From: Protopterus annectens
Lineage: Eukaryota; Chordata; Ceratodontiformes; Protopteridae
Direction of reading: 5' to 3'
Length of the DNA: 64,000 nt
NCBI RefSeq assembly: GCF_019279795.1
Contig: NC_056739.1
Location: forward strand, 14,366,968 to 14,430,967
Shown: positions 18,991 to 29,762 of the stretch, piece after piece
How the letters are laid out: every line of letters starts with the position of its first letter
Numbering within the stretch: the first letter of the stretch is position 1
The notes under the pieces: generated by a model
Database searches by the model: none
Told to the model about the DNA's origin: nothing
Seen by the model: only the letters and a program-made list of their open reading frames with translations
Made by a program: the position numbers and the translations under genes

Positions 18991-20560
18991 GCTTGTGGGT
19001 GGTATGTCCTTGAGCAGAACTTCTCCAGCTGATGATTGTGTGGGGAGGCAAAGAGGTCTATGTCCGGTCTCCCCATGATTGTGTTATCTGATGGAAGATG
19101 TCTGGGTGCAGCATCCATTCGTGTGCATCCATGATGTTCCTGCTTAAGCTGTCCGCCAGTATATTGTCCTTTCCTGGTACAAACTGGGATTGCAGCTGTA
19201 TATTGAGAGTCAAGGAAAGTTCCCATAGATTCATTGCCAGTCTGCAAAGAGGGTAGGAATGGGTGCCTCCTTGCTTGTTTATGTACCACATAACTGTAGT
19301 GTTGTCTGTCCTTATTAGCAGGTGGCCTTGATGTAGAAATAACTTGAAGGCCTCGATTGCATGTATCACTGCCAGCATTTCCTTTTGGTTTATGTGCATG
19401 CTTAGCTCTTTTTGTGACCATAGTCCTTGAATGCATCTTCCTTCCATGTGCTCCCCATCCGTGGTCTGAAGCGTCCGTTGTAATGGTTTGGCTGGCTATT
19501 GGTTTGCTGAAGGGCAAACCCCTGTTTGACTGGCTTGCTTGAGCCCACCACATAAATTCCCTTTGAAGGCATGGGATGAGTGGTATCAAAGTTTCCAAGC
19601 TGTGACTGTGCTGAGTCCATAAACTCCTTAGGTACCATTGGAGTTTCCTCATATGTAGCCTTGCTTGAGGAATCAGAAGAATGCAAGAAGCCATGTAACC
19701 CAGGGCCTGCAGGATTTTTCTTGCAGTCAGCTGAGTTTGTCTTGACAGGTTTATGAAGTAATCCGGTAGTTGGTTTTGTTTTTCTTCTGTGAGGAAAGCC
19801 ATTTGGGTGGTTGTGTCTAGATCCGCACCCAGAAAGGTTATTCTTTGGGATGGTACAAGTCTTGACTTGTGAATGTTGACTGTATATCCCAAGGCCTGAA
19901 GAAGATAGATGGCATAATTCAAGTGTTTTACCAAAATTTGTTGGCTGTCCGCTTGTATAAGGCAGTCGTCCAGATACGGGTATATTTGCATCCCCTGAAG
20001 TCTGCAGTGTGCAATTACTGATGCCAGGCATTTCGTGAATACTCTGGGCGCAGTAGGTAAGCCAAAGGGCAATGCTGAGAATTGATAATGCTCTGAACCT
20101 GCAAGAAATCTGAGGCGTCTTCTGCAGCTTTGTCTGATAGGGACATGCAGGTATGCCTCCTTGAGGTCCAGAGTTACCTGCCAAGACCCCTTGCCCAGCA
20201 TGGGAAGGAGTTGCTGTAGAGTCAGCATTTTGAATTTTGGCACAATGAGATAAGTATTTAGTGCGGACAAGTCGAGAATAGGCCTCCATTGCTTTTCTTT
20301 TCTTGGAACAAGGAAGAGTCTGGAATAAAATCCTTGGCCTTGTTCTGCGGGAGGAACCTTTTCTATTGCTTTCATTCTCATTAAGTTGGAGATTTGTTTC
20401 AAAGCCTCTGCCCTTTGATTTGGTGGCAGGTCTGGCATGCCTTTTCTTTTTGGTAATGTGTGGAAATGGAACCTGTATCCTTTGTCTATTATTTGTAGTG
20501 TCCATTTGTCCCTTGTAATAATGTGCCAATTTTCTGAAAATAAGGAAAGCTTTCCACCCA
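18702..20560 (-). pseudogene. O: RT, RNase H and methyltransferase, RNase H out of frame
   Basis: One frame is open from 20852 to 18702 and holds RT (FYSRLFLVPRKEKQWRPILD, LDLKEAYLHVPI, YLDDCLI, LGYMASCILLIPQ) and the MT tail. The MT block reads GRPDIDLFASPHNHQLEKF and then YAFPPLPLMTKVL. The RNase H core (TTVMWYINKQGGTHSYPLCR) is in a different frame, 19447-19058. A 2-base loss near 19450 and a compensating change near 19065 bracket it. Within the long frame about 130 RNase H codons are therefore read as nonsense residues, and the protein would lack RNase H. The polyprotein start probably lies near 20560, where it separates from the overlapping gag. Confidence 0.87.
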
Positions 20561-20604
20561 AAGGTGCTTTCAATTGAGCCGTGGTTGGCGGTGTCAAAGT
20601 AAAG

Positions 20605-22399
20605 TCATTGAGTCTGTCCTTGTGCAGCAGTTGTAGGCCCTGCACTACCTCTCTGGTTGGGAGGCTGCCATTGACGCCCACTGTAGGAGCCTCTAGTTTG
20701 CCCTCTACCTCTGGCACGCCTGTTCTTGCCTCTCTGAAATCTGTCTGTGTCTGGAAAGGACCAGTTCTTGGAAGGCCAATTTCTGCTGAATCTTGGTGGT
20801 TGGACTTGCATAAAATCTTTGACTGTTTGTACAGATTTTGCCTTTTCTTCAAATTTCTTTAAGACCTCCTGAGCAGTGGAGCCAAATAACTTTTGCTTTT
20901 CCAGTGGAGCATCTAGAAGCTTTGCTTTAACATGGTCTGGCAGAGATTGTTCCTTCAGCCAAGCATGCCTACGTATGACTGCACCTGTCATAGCTGACCT
21001 ACATGAAGCTTCCAATGCATCATAACCACACTGCAAGAAATGGTTGCTAACCTGTTGAGAGTTATGTACCAGATCCTGAAGTGATTTGCGATCTAGGGGT
21101 TCAGGTGAAGACAGATTTTTATGCAATTCATCTAACAAATATTCTTGGTACTGTATCATATGAAATTGACAGTTTAAAGCCCTCATAGAAAGGGTGGCAG
21201 AAGTATACACTTTTTTACCCCATCGCTCTAAAGCCCTGGACTCCCTTTCAGAGGGGAGAGGATTTTTTGTAGTGACAGCTGCAACCCCTTTAGGGCCCTG
21301 GGAAATAGTTTCTGGATCAGCAGAGTGGGCCTTGCAAAGGAAAAGATGTGATTCGGGGACCCTGTAGTACCTATCGGGTTTGGCAGGAGCCGGAGGGAGA
21401 GTGTCAGGGGTTGTGCTAGATTCAGAGTACACATCATCAATGACATTCAAAACAGGGGGAATAGCCAAAGGTCTATGCTGAGGCAAATGTAAGAAGGTCC
21501 TTAATCTCTTCCTGGAATCAGAGAATTCCTGGCCCTGCCATTGGAAATGCTCCCTCATAGTGTGCAGAGTTTCCCCAAAAGACAGTTCTTCAGGAGGGGA
21601 GGCCAAAGGGATAGATTCCTCTGCATCTGAATCCTCGTAGGCCGAAAAAGCCTCCTCCTGGTAGTCCGAGAGAGCAGAGCCATCAGAGGCCTCATCAGAG
21701 GAGAGGGGATCAGAGGGCACAACCCTGGGCCTTTTTTCTGTAGGAGGTTGAGAGCCCCTAATTAATGAAATAAGGTCCTCTGCTAGACTAAGGATCTGAG
21801 AACCTGTAGTGGGTCCCTGAGGAATAACCCTGGGAGGCATAGATTTTGAGAGTTTAGCAGCTTTAGCCCTAGAGAATGCCTTAATAGACATGGATGCAGG
21901 AGGCCTGGCTGCACCACGTGCTGGTGTAGTTTTGTCTAAGGGAATGGTGTCGGAGGGTTCCTGGACACCAGATTCCAATGGAGATTCAACAACCGATACA
22001 GTAGTGGCCTCCGTGGCTGAGGTTGTCGGTTGTATGGTTTCGGTGGACGGTAGTACCAAGGACTCGGTTTCAGCCGAAGCCGAGACCGAGACACTCGTGG
22101 TAGGCCTGGCCGTGGTTTCAGCCAAAACCGCGGACCGCGTGTGTTGGTCCTTGTCCTTCCATTTCTTTATTAAATGTGAAGTCGGAGTCTCCGACGGCAT
22201 TTTGTAAGCAAAACTAGCCCTAAAAAATTCCTCTGCAAACTCCGACCGACGTCTTAGAGTGCGTCGGTTGAAGGGAAGCACAGGCGGAACAGGCCGAGAC
22301 GTCGTGGTCTGGGCCTAGGCAAGGTAGGCAGTAAGAGTGGAAATCCTTATGAGGTATTTGTTTCCCACAAGTTAAGCAATTATTAATTTTATCTGACAT
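20605..22399 (-). pseudogene. O: gag, one frameshift near the N terminus
   Basis: Gag begins at 22399 (MSDKINNCLTCGKQIPHKDF) with CLPCLGPDH and C-x2-C. A one-base shift near 22265 sends the rest into the frame 22281-20605 (558 codons). That holds YEDSDAEESIPLASPPEE, RYYRVPESH, RWGKKVYTSATLS, IRRHAWLKEQSLPDHVKAK and an Arg-rich tail. It is otherwise full length. The frame of the main part is the same as that of YR. Confidence 0.87.
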
Positions 22400-22489
22400 C
22401 GGCTGAGGCAAGAAAGAGTCCCCAACGGGGTACTTAGCTTTTGAAGTCTTCGGTTTGGCTGAATTACAGGAGCTGGCCGACCGGCACTT

Positions 22490-22699
22490 GCGAACTGCTT
22501 CTGCTTCGGGCACCACGCGGCAAGAAAGACTGAGAAAGATGGCGTCGGCTGATGCTTTTATACCCCAGGCGCTCTGACATCGGGGAAGGGGCGACATCAG
22601 CCGACGCTGGACCCAGACTTTGGAATCCGGCCGACCGAAGGGCTGCCTGAGGCAGGACAACCCATATGTGATGACTGCAGATGCATCCTTGAAGGACAT
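22490..22699. repeat. O: right (5') inverted terminal repeat
   Basis: This is the inverted copy of 17141-17355, ending GAAGGACAT at 22699. Confidence 0.9.
22556..22563 (-). promoter_or_regulatory. O: TATA box in right ITR, upstream of gag
   Basis: On the minus strand this reads TATAAAAG, about 155 bases before the gag ATG at 22399. It is the likely core promoter of the element. The equivalent in J is TATAAAGG at 57489-57496. Confidence 0.55.
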
Positions 22700-22715
22700 C
22701 AGCACGAAGTTCAAA

Positions 22716-24570
22716 TGTACAGGATATGAAATGGGATGAAGTAACAGCCAGAGAAATTGAAACAAAATTAAGAAAACCGCCTAATTAGGAAACCCCAGGC
22801 CCAGACAGAGTACCTAACTTCTGCCTAAAAGTATTAACATCTTTACAGCAAGATTTAGACCCGAGTAAGAACTATTTATATATGCATCCCAAACAGACAT
22901 CAGCCTGTTTTACAACAGGAAAAACAATATGCCTCCTTAACAGTGAACCTGCAGGCTATATTAAAAACTACAGACCAATAATTTGCATTCCAATGATGTA
23001 AACATAATATCCTGTAATTGACGCTGACAGAGTTTATAGTCATTTAGAAGGAAACTCAATCATGGCAATAGAACAAAAGGGTAACAAAGGATCATTTGTT
23101 GTTAAAGTCATAACTGAGAATTGTGAAAAGGAGAAGAATTTAAGTATGGTATGGATAGATTATAAAAAAAGCCTCTGACAACATCCCACATTTGTGGATC
23201 AAAGAGTGCTTAAAGATGTACAAGATACACCCTACACTGATCAATTATATTACAGTGACCATGAAACAGTGGCAAACTACTTTGCTACTAAGCCATGATA
23301 AAGGACAAATTATTAACCCAGGGATAAAATTTCAAATGGGATACTCCAGGGCGAGTCTTTGTCAACACTACTCTTGTTTTTTTCTTAAATGGGACAGGAA
23401 TGTGATACGAAGGAGCTTGAGCAGGAGGGAGTGTATAAGTATTTGGGACTTGATGAAGGCTCAATAATAAAACATGAACAAATGCAAACAAAACTCAGTA
23501 AGGAATACTTTATAGTATTAAAATTAATATTGAAAACAGCCATGACACAAATTCCAAGCTATAAACCAATTTGCTCTTCCTGTTCTAAATTACAGTTTGG
23601 GGTGACTTACTGGCCCCCAAAAGTACTGGATAAGTTGGACAGGAAAACAAGAAAAAAGCTTCATGCTTATCAAATGATATATAGAAATCAGTGTATACCA
23701 AGATTATATTCATTCTGAAGGAGGTATGGACCTCCTAGAGCTTAATTACATGCATAGCTCTGCAATTGTAGGACTGCATACATATCTGCAGACCTCACCA
23801 GATCCAAACATAGTGAAAGTTTTAATTCATGAAGAGAAGAAATGACTTCCCTGCTTAGTTTAGTAGAAGCATATTGGTGTCAAGCGGGAGTGGAAACCGA
23901 ACCAGAAGTACCAAAAGATGAAAGGGTAATATTGGCAGCCCAGGATCATTGACTACATACGCATTGGTTTATAAAGTCCATTGAATATGGGGGTGAAACA
24001 GACAAACGCAGGTTCTGTAAAACAAAACTGGAAACAGTCACACATCTTGTTCATGGGTGTGATACACTAATGGCAGATGACCCGTATCCTGAAAGGCATA
24101 AAACTGTGGCAAGACTGTTGCAGTGGGGATTGTGCAAACATTACTATACTGAAGTATCTGAGAAGAATTAGAATCATAAGCCACAAAGCATTATAGAGAA
24201 TGGTGAAGTTACATGGGACCACCCATTACCAACAGTTCAATAAACAGAAGCGAAAAAAAAACAGATACAGTAGTCCATGAAAAGAAGAGAAAAGTAGCTT
24301 TGATAATTGAAATTGCTAAACCCAGTGATTACAGTGTCTTACGTATAGAAAGAGACACAAAGTCTTAAAATACCAGGATTTGCAGGCAGAAGTGAGTGCA
24401 GTGTGGAAGGAAACCCAGACAGTTCCAATAGTAGTAGGAGCAATGGGTCTCATAAACAAGAATTTACAGTCATATTTAGATATGCTACTGCTACATGTAA
24501 CTCCATATGAATTGCAGAAGGAGTCAATTTTCAGCATATTTCTTGTGCTGCAAAGAACATTTGGATAACA
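22716..24570 (+). pseudogene. LINE: RT remnant, Cys-His motif and restriction-like endonuclease
   Basis: Plus-strand blocks in order are WDEVTAREIETKLRKPP (22716), PGPDRVPNF and YIKNYRPIICIP (near 22960). Next come HLEGNSIMAIEQKGNKG (23040) and MVWIDYKKASDNIPHLWIKE (23150-23205). Then VYKYLGLDEGSIIKH follows near 23430, leaving no room for the F/YADD active site, which has been deleted near 23390. After that come GVTYWPPKVLDKLD, FCKTKLETVTHLVHGC (24010-24060, a C-x-H-x-C type motif) and IIEIAKPSDYSVLRIERDT (24310). The last resembles the catalytic part of the restriction-like endonuclease. Stops throughout show it is dead. Confidence 0.7.
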
Positions 24571-24684
24571 TTAAAGATTGAAAGAATACTTATTTCATGA
24601 ACTTTAATCATACTTTGACTTAGGAATGGGGTCCATTCCCGTCATGGTATTAGAAGCCCAAAAGACTTGGAGAAAGTAAAAAGA

Positions 24685-26297
24685 GAGTATTGCAAGAGGT
24701 ATCATGAGTATCATGGATGCCATGAAACTTGAATCCTGAAGAATTTGACTGTAAAAACACAGGAACAGATCTAAATGCAGGTCTATTTTTTCCTGCAGGG
24801 GAAAAACTCTTTGATGTGAGGTGTCAGGGAGACACCACAGAAAAGAGTCAGTAAAGACTTATTAAAGTTATCTTGGAATCCCAGCATCTGTGTAATACCC
24901 CTTACTCAAATGAGAGATTCCTGATATGTTAAAAAAGTCACTGCAAAGATAAACAGATTCATCTAAATAAGGAAAATTTTGAATACCTTGCAGCCTGCAG
25001 TAGACTATCACAGGAGCCACACACTTTGCGAATACCCTTGGAGCAGTATATAGACCAATGGGTAATACAAAAAAATGATAATGTAACCCAGATACAGAAA
25101 ACCTTAAAAAGCATCTGAAATCTAGATCTACAGGAATGTAGTGATATACACCTTTTAAATCTAATGTCACTAGAAAATTCAAATGGTGAATATGGAGTAA
25201 GGAGTTGTGAAAAGAAAGCATTTTGAACATAGGTACTACTGCAAATAGATTTAGAAAGGAAAGACCCAGAACTGGTCTACATGAATTTTCTCTCTTTCTT
25301 TTTTCTTTTTTGTAACAGGAACATCCTGGAATAAATGCCTTCCCTTAATTGAGGAGGATAGACAGCTTCTACCACCCTCTAAGTAACAATATGCTGAAAG
25401 ACAAGAGGAAAAAGAAGAGGCTGGTCTGGCAAGTGAGGAGGAATCCCCCAAAAATAAAGGAGAGACTACTACTGCCATTGTAATCTTGATAGATTACTAT
25501 CAGGATCCATATATCTGAATTAATATGTTGCCCAAGAGAGACAGAAATGGAGGTTCAGTTCTTCTGGAAAGATTAAAGGAATGCCAGGGTGGGATAAGTA
25601 CTGGAAACCATTTGTGTAGTATTTCAGACTTATTATACTGTCCTTTGTTGTGTGTGTGTGTGTGTGTGTGGGGGGAGGGGGGTTCCTGCTTTCTTTCTGG
25701 AATCTCCCTGTCACCGTTTTTTTTTAAGTATGCTTGCCAGCAGCTTGTTTGGACTTTATTTTGCTTTTTAACAACAGTTGTAGGGGAAGTATTGAATCTC
25801 TTGGCAAATTTGGAGAAGGAGAGCTGAGAAATCCTAAGTGTTCCCTTGAATCAGCCTTATTCTCTCATCAAATTTTTAATAATCTCTGTAGCAGAAGGTC
25901 AACAAAATGGTTTTCAATCCAAGGGAGAATTTAAATGTTAATTTTGATGTCCTCCAGGTTTTGAGAATGTAACCAGGCAAACCTCCTCATACCAGTTCCG
26001 GAGACAGCGGCCCTTGAGGTGGCATCAGCAGAATCACATGCAAATTTCAAATAGTGGGTACATGCAGTCACTTGACACACAGAAGAAACTAACTTACACA
26101 TAGAAGATTTCTTCTCACAAGAGAAAATGGATGCCAGAATATTCCTCATATTCTTACAGGAGGCAAGTGTAAACTTCAACATATAAGCTTGACAGTTGAG
26201 AAATTTAAAAAACAAGTGCGGCAGAAGAATAAAATTTTCCCAAATCTATTGAAAGTATTTCCATCTTTGCAAGAAGAAGAAAGATTAGTACTAACAC
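24685..26297 (-). pseudogene. DIRS fragment M, 5' piece: RT and gag
   Basis: RT of an old beta copy (25230-24868) has FLVTLDLKGVYHYIPV, LPIGLYTAPRVFAKCVAPV and YCRLQGIQNFPYLDESV. The active site reads YLDE instead of YLDD. A decayed RT N-terminal part spans 25250-25700 and is interrupted by low-complexity sequence, including a TG repeat at about 25650-25670. Gag (26215-25931) has CQAYMLKFTLASCKNM and MRRFAWLHSQNLEDI, matching the IRRHAWLKEQ block of C. M is cut at 26297 by the 3' end of E, and at 24685 it meets the LINE. Its 3' part is at 13967-14780. Confidence 0.72.
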
Positions 26298-26321
26298 AAA
26301 AGTTATGCACTCACCATAAAA

Positions 26322-26510
26322 AGAAGTTATGTCCTTACCATAACGTTCCATGTAGAGTGTTCATCTCACCTTTGTTCTTACACACGGGTTCGGAGCCGAT
26401 CCTCGGCTCCGAGTCGGCCGAATTGCAAAGCTCTGAATCTCAGAGAAGCTCGAGACTAGCCCATATCCCACAATCCTCCCTGCCATTACTCAGATCTAGT
26501 TTGCAAACAA
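26322..26510. repeat. D: left inverted terminal repeat
   Basis: It begins AGAAGTTATGTCC. From about base 35 it is the inverse of 32290-32482 (TTCTTACACACGGGTTCGGAGC and the GGCTCCGAGTCGGCCGAATTG core). Confidence 0.9.
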
Positions 26511-26705
26511 ACCAGACCAAAACATCCAACACCTCCGGTGCTAGAAGTATACACTCTCTTCAGCCATTCAGAGACACTCTCTCACCATAGCAATAACTAA
26601 TGGTCTAAGCATATATCCCATGATACACGGGACCATATACTCCTGAAGGGGTCAAGACACGCCAATCAGACTCTAATCCTACCAGTTCTTCCAAACACGT
26701 GGGGG

Positions 26706-26815
26706 GGGGGGGGATGTAAGAACAAAGGCGAGATGAACACTCTACATGAAACGTTATGTTAAGGACATAACTTCTTTATGTAAGAGTGTTCAATCTCGCC
26801 GTTTGTTCTTACACA
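26706..26815. repeat. D: internal complementary region
   Basis: The complement of the left end (to ATAACTTCT near 26775) is followed by TT and then ATGTAAGAGTGTTCAATC, the complement of the right end. It has the same layout as in B. Confidence 0.9.
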
Positions 26816-26850
26816 CGGGTAGCGTCCCTAGCTCCATCACCCCGAGTGAC

Positions 26851-27960
26851 TCATGGAAGAACGTTCCTAAGCACAGTGGAACCAAATGATGTCCTATCCT
26901 TGGAGACTTTGTCCACTCTATAATGAGTGATGAAAGTATGTGGTTTAGACCACGTGGCTGCTGCACAAATAGTGTCCAAAGGCAAACGAGCTGCATGAGC
27001 TAAGGAATTGGAGACGGATCTGGTAGAATGGGCCTTAGGTTTGGTGGGTAAGGATTGCTTTGATTTAGAGTATACAAATGTTATACAGTCAGCAAGCCAT
27101 TTAGATAGTGTACATTTAGTAATTCCCATGCCCTTTTTATTGTCTGCAAATGCGATGAAGAGCTGATCCGTTTTCCTGTAAGCTTTGGTCCTATCCAAAT
27201 AAAATCTTAATTGCCTGTGAACATCCAACTTGTGCAACATATACTCCAGTTTGTTAGTATGTTTTTGAAAAAGGTAGGGAGTTCTATAGACTGGTTAATA
27301 TTCGTAACTGAGCATACTTTTGGAAGGAAAGATGGATTTGTATGCAAAGAGACCCTGTCTGGATGGAATATCAAGTAAGGTGGTCTGACTGATAATGCTT
27401 GCAACTCTGATACTCTATGAGCTGAGGTCACGGCGACGAGAAACAGTGTCTTCCACGATAAGAACTTTAAGAGACATGACGAAGCAGGTTCAAAAGGTGG
27501 CAACATGAGTTGCGACAGCAACAAATTCAGGCTCCATGGAAAGAAAGGTTTTCTGACAGGCGGTCTAAGATGGAAGGTTCCTTTCATAAAGGCCTTACAA
27601 AGTCTGTGAGACATAATGGGAGAACCTTCCTCACCAATATGGAAGTTTGATATGGCCGCCAACTGTACTCTTAGCATGGAAGTAGAAGCTCCTTCGTGAA
27701 AAAGGATGGATAAGAATTCTAAAATTTTATGTAGAGGAGCTACCAAGGGGTCTAAGTTTTGGCTAAATGCCCAATATACAAAGCATTTCCACTTACTCGT
27801 ATAGAGTTTAGTAGTGGAAGCTTTTTGAGAAGCAACAAGAATGTGTTGAACTACCGGGGGGAGTAGATGAGACCTGGCTAGGCAGGGAAGCGGAGCAGCC
27901 AAGCTGCTAGTTTGAGGGACTGTACAGACGGGTGAGGAACTCCCGACGAATGTGTCACTA
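26851..27960 (-). pseudogene. D: tyrosine recombinase, one frameshift
   Basis: The N-terminal domain (VASQKASTTKLYTSKWKCF) and the first catalytic region are present. That region reads TSAHRVSELQAL: the usual ARR is AHR here, and the conserved Arg before V remains. A one-base indel near 27268, at a run of T/A, moves the rest to the frame 27240-26851. That part has VHRQLRFYLDRTKAYRK, HSTRSVSN (His and Arg boxes) and FITHYRVD with the Tyr. The upstream part overlaps the MT domain in another frame. Confidence 0.85.
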
Positions 27961-28630
27961 GATCTGGTACTGGGTCCAGAATCCATGGTTCCTCTATTTG
28001 ATGGGCTCGAAGAAAGGGGAACCATATTTGACGAGGCCAGAATGGGGCTATGAGTATTATAGTCCTTTCCAGGTTCCTGGCTTTCTGTAGAAATCTGGGA
28101 ATCAAGGGAGTAGGCGGAAATGCATATAGGAGACCCGGGGGCCAATCGTGTATTAGTGCGTCCCTGGGGACATCCCCCGGAAGGGGTAGAAGGGCAAAGT
28201 AGCTTCTGCATTTTGCATTCAACGGGGAAGCAAAAAGATCGCAGCAAGGCTGGCCCCATTTGCGGAAGATCTTTTCTGCCATCGTGAGGTAACAGGATGG
28301 CTCTGCTCAACCTGTCCGCAATGATGTTGGATGACCCCGGGATGTGCGTTGCTATCAGAAAGCGACCCGTGGACTCTGCCCATTGCCAAATTCTCATGGC
28401 CTCTCTGCATAACGGGTAAGACCTGGTTCCCCCTTGCTTGTTTATATACCAGACTACAGACATGTTGTCTGTCTGAACTGCTACTGTTCCTAGAGGTAAG
28501 AGGGCTTGGAAGTGTTGCAACGCCAGGAACACCGCCCTCAACTCCAGAACATTTATATGTAGAGTGTACTCCGTGCTGGACCATTCTCCTTGGACTGTTC
28601 TTCCCTGAAAAAGGCCCCCCCCATCCTATC
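27878..28630 (-). pseudogene. D: RNase H and Dam-like methyltransferase
   Basis: RH (28541-28290) has MRAVFLALQHFQ, TDNMSVVWYINKQGGTRSY and GSSNIIADRLSRA with its catalytic Asp residues. A deletion near 28280 shifts the frame to 28282-27878, the MT part: RKWGQPCCDLFASPLNAKCR, WPPGLLYAFPPTPLIPRFL and APFWPRQIWFPFL, ending LKLAAWLLRFPA. The DLFAS and YAFPP blocks resemble the motifs of phage-type Dam methyltransferases reported in DIRS elements. RH is one frame off RT because of an eight-base G run (28615-28622). Confidence 0.83.
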
Positions 28631-29730
28631 AGGGAAGCGTCCGTGGTTATTGTAGCTGTTGGACTAGGTAGAATGAATGGACGACCCATAGTGAGGTTCT
28701 GATCGCGCACCCACCATGAGAGGTCCCGTCTGCAAGAGTCTGTTATCCTGATCTCGTGCGCTAGGGGTAGGTGTTGGAACGACCACTGCGCGAAGAGCAG
28801 CCATTGTAGGATCCTCATGTGTAACCTTCCCATAGGAACTGCAATTAGTGTGGCTGCCATCAGTCCCAACACTTTTAACACCAGTTTGGCTGGAGCTTTC
28901 TTGCTGACCAGAAGAAGAAGAACCTGCTGTTTGAGGGTTGAAGCTCTTATTGGAGGGAGCTTCATTAGTGTCGATCGTGTATTTAGGTCTGCTCCGATGA
29001 AGGAAATACACTGTGAGGGCGATAAGCAAGACTTTTCGAAGTTTATGGAAATCCCTAAGGGTGAAAAAAGGCTGATTGTGTAGTCTGTGGCTTGCAATAG
29101 ACGATGCTCGGTGGTGGCGGTGAGGAGCCAGTCGTCCAGATAGAGAAACACCTGGAATCCTTGTTGTCTCAAGTGAGACGCAACTACTGCCATGCATTTG
29201 GTGAATACCCTGGGGGCTGAGGTGAGTCCAAAGGGCAGAGCTCGAAACTGAAAGTGACTGGCTCCCAGCCGGAAGCACAGGTGATCTCAGGATGGTCTGG
29301 CCATTTTGATGTGGTAGTAAGCGTCTTTGAGATCTATAGAGCACATCCAATCGTCCTTTTGTAAGAATGGAAGGATCGATTGAAGCGTGACCATCCGGAA
29401 CTTTTCCTTCTTCACAAAGTTGTTGAGATGGCTGAGATCTAAGATCGGTCTCCAGTCCCCTGTCTTTTTTGGAACTAAAAAGAACCTTGTGTAAGTTCCG
29501 AATTCTCTTTGGTCTGCAGGGACTGGTTGGATGACTCTGTTTTTGAGCAGCTTTGAAATTTCTACAGCTGCTAGATTTCGCAGACGGGGTGGCACGTCTG
29601 GAAACTTTCTTTGTAGAGGTGGCGTTGATGTGAAGGGGATTTTGTATCCTCTGGTTATAATGCTTTTTACCCAAGAATCCGAAGTAATGTTTAGCCAGTC
29701 CAGTGGGTATAAAGCCAAGCGACCCCCCGA
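28620..29730 (-). pseudogene. D: reverse transcriptase, single premature stop
   Basis: The RT starts in the frame at 29718 (LNITSDSWVKSIITRGYKIP). It shows TRFFLVPKKTGDWRPILDLS, CSIDLKDAYYHIKM, ALPFGLTSAPRVFTKCM, an intact catalytic YLDDWLL and the thumb (GLMAATLIAVPMGRLHMRIL). The only break is a TGA at about 29287, where B has an Arg codon, so a CGA to TGA change fits. The frame then continues open to 28219 but leaves the RNase H frame at the G run. Confidence 0.85.
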
Positions 29731-29762
29731 CTGCCTCCAGAGCAGGACAGCCGGGCCTCCCT

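Larger units (their letters stand above)
17141..22699 (-). mobile_element. DIRS element O (beta family), full length, inside the LINE
   Basis: This 5.56 kb beta copy has ITRs of about 210 bp (17141-17355 and 22490-22699), an ICR (17532-17630), YR, RT-RH-MT and gag, all on the minus strand. It interrupts the plus-strand LINE between GAAA and CAGCACG with no visible duplication. Its ITRs are very similar and its coding regions have few breaks, so it is one of the younger insertions here, with J. Confidence 0.93.
14781..24684 (+). mobile_element. Old non-LTR retrotransposon with restriction-like endonuclease (R4/Dong/NeSL type), split by element O
   Basis: Plus-strand LINE remains occupy 14781-17140 and 22700-24684. 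They are about 4.3 kb without O. The 3' half has RT blocks, a Cys-His motif and a C-terminal endonuclease; the 5' half is degenerate. Joining 17140 to 22700 restores continuity just upstream of the RT (WDEVTAREIETKLRKPP). The element lies in the RT/RNase H region of M and is flanked by two similar ~120 bp stretches (14644-14767 and 24690-24805). Clade assignment is from remembered family motifs and is tentative; the boundaries are approximate. Confidence 0.65.

Noticed and set aside
19402-20529. 375-codon frame over the RT of O as a separate gene
   Set aside because: It overlaps RT and has no recognisable domain. I treat it as the possible upstream extension of the YR frame and discuss it as a finding only.
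25640-25680. TG repeat as a Z-DNA or regulatory site
   Set aside because: Short (about nine to ten units) and inside dead DIRS sequence, with nothing to regulate nearby.
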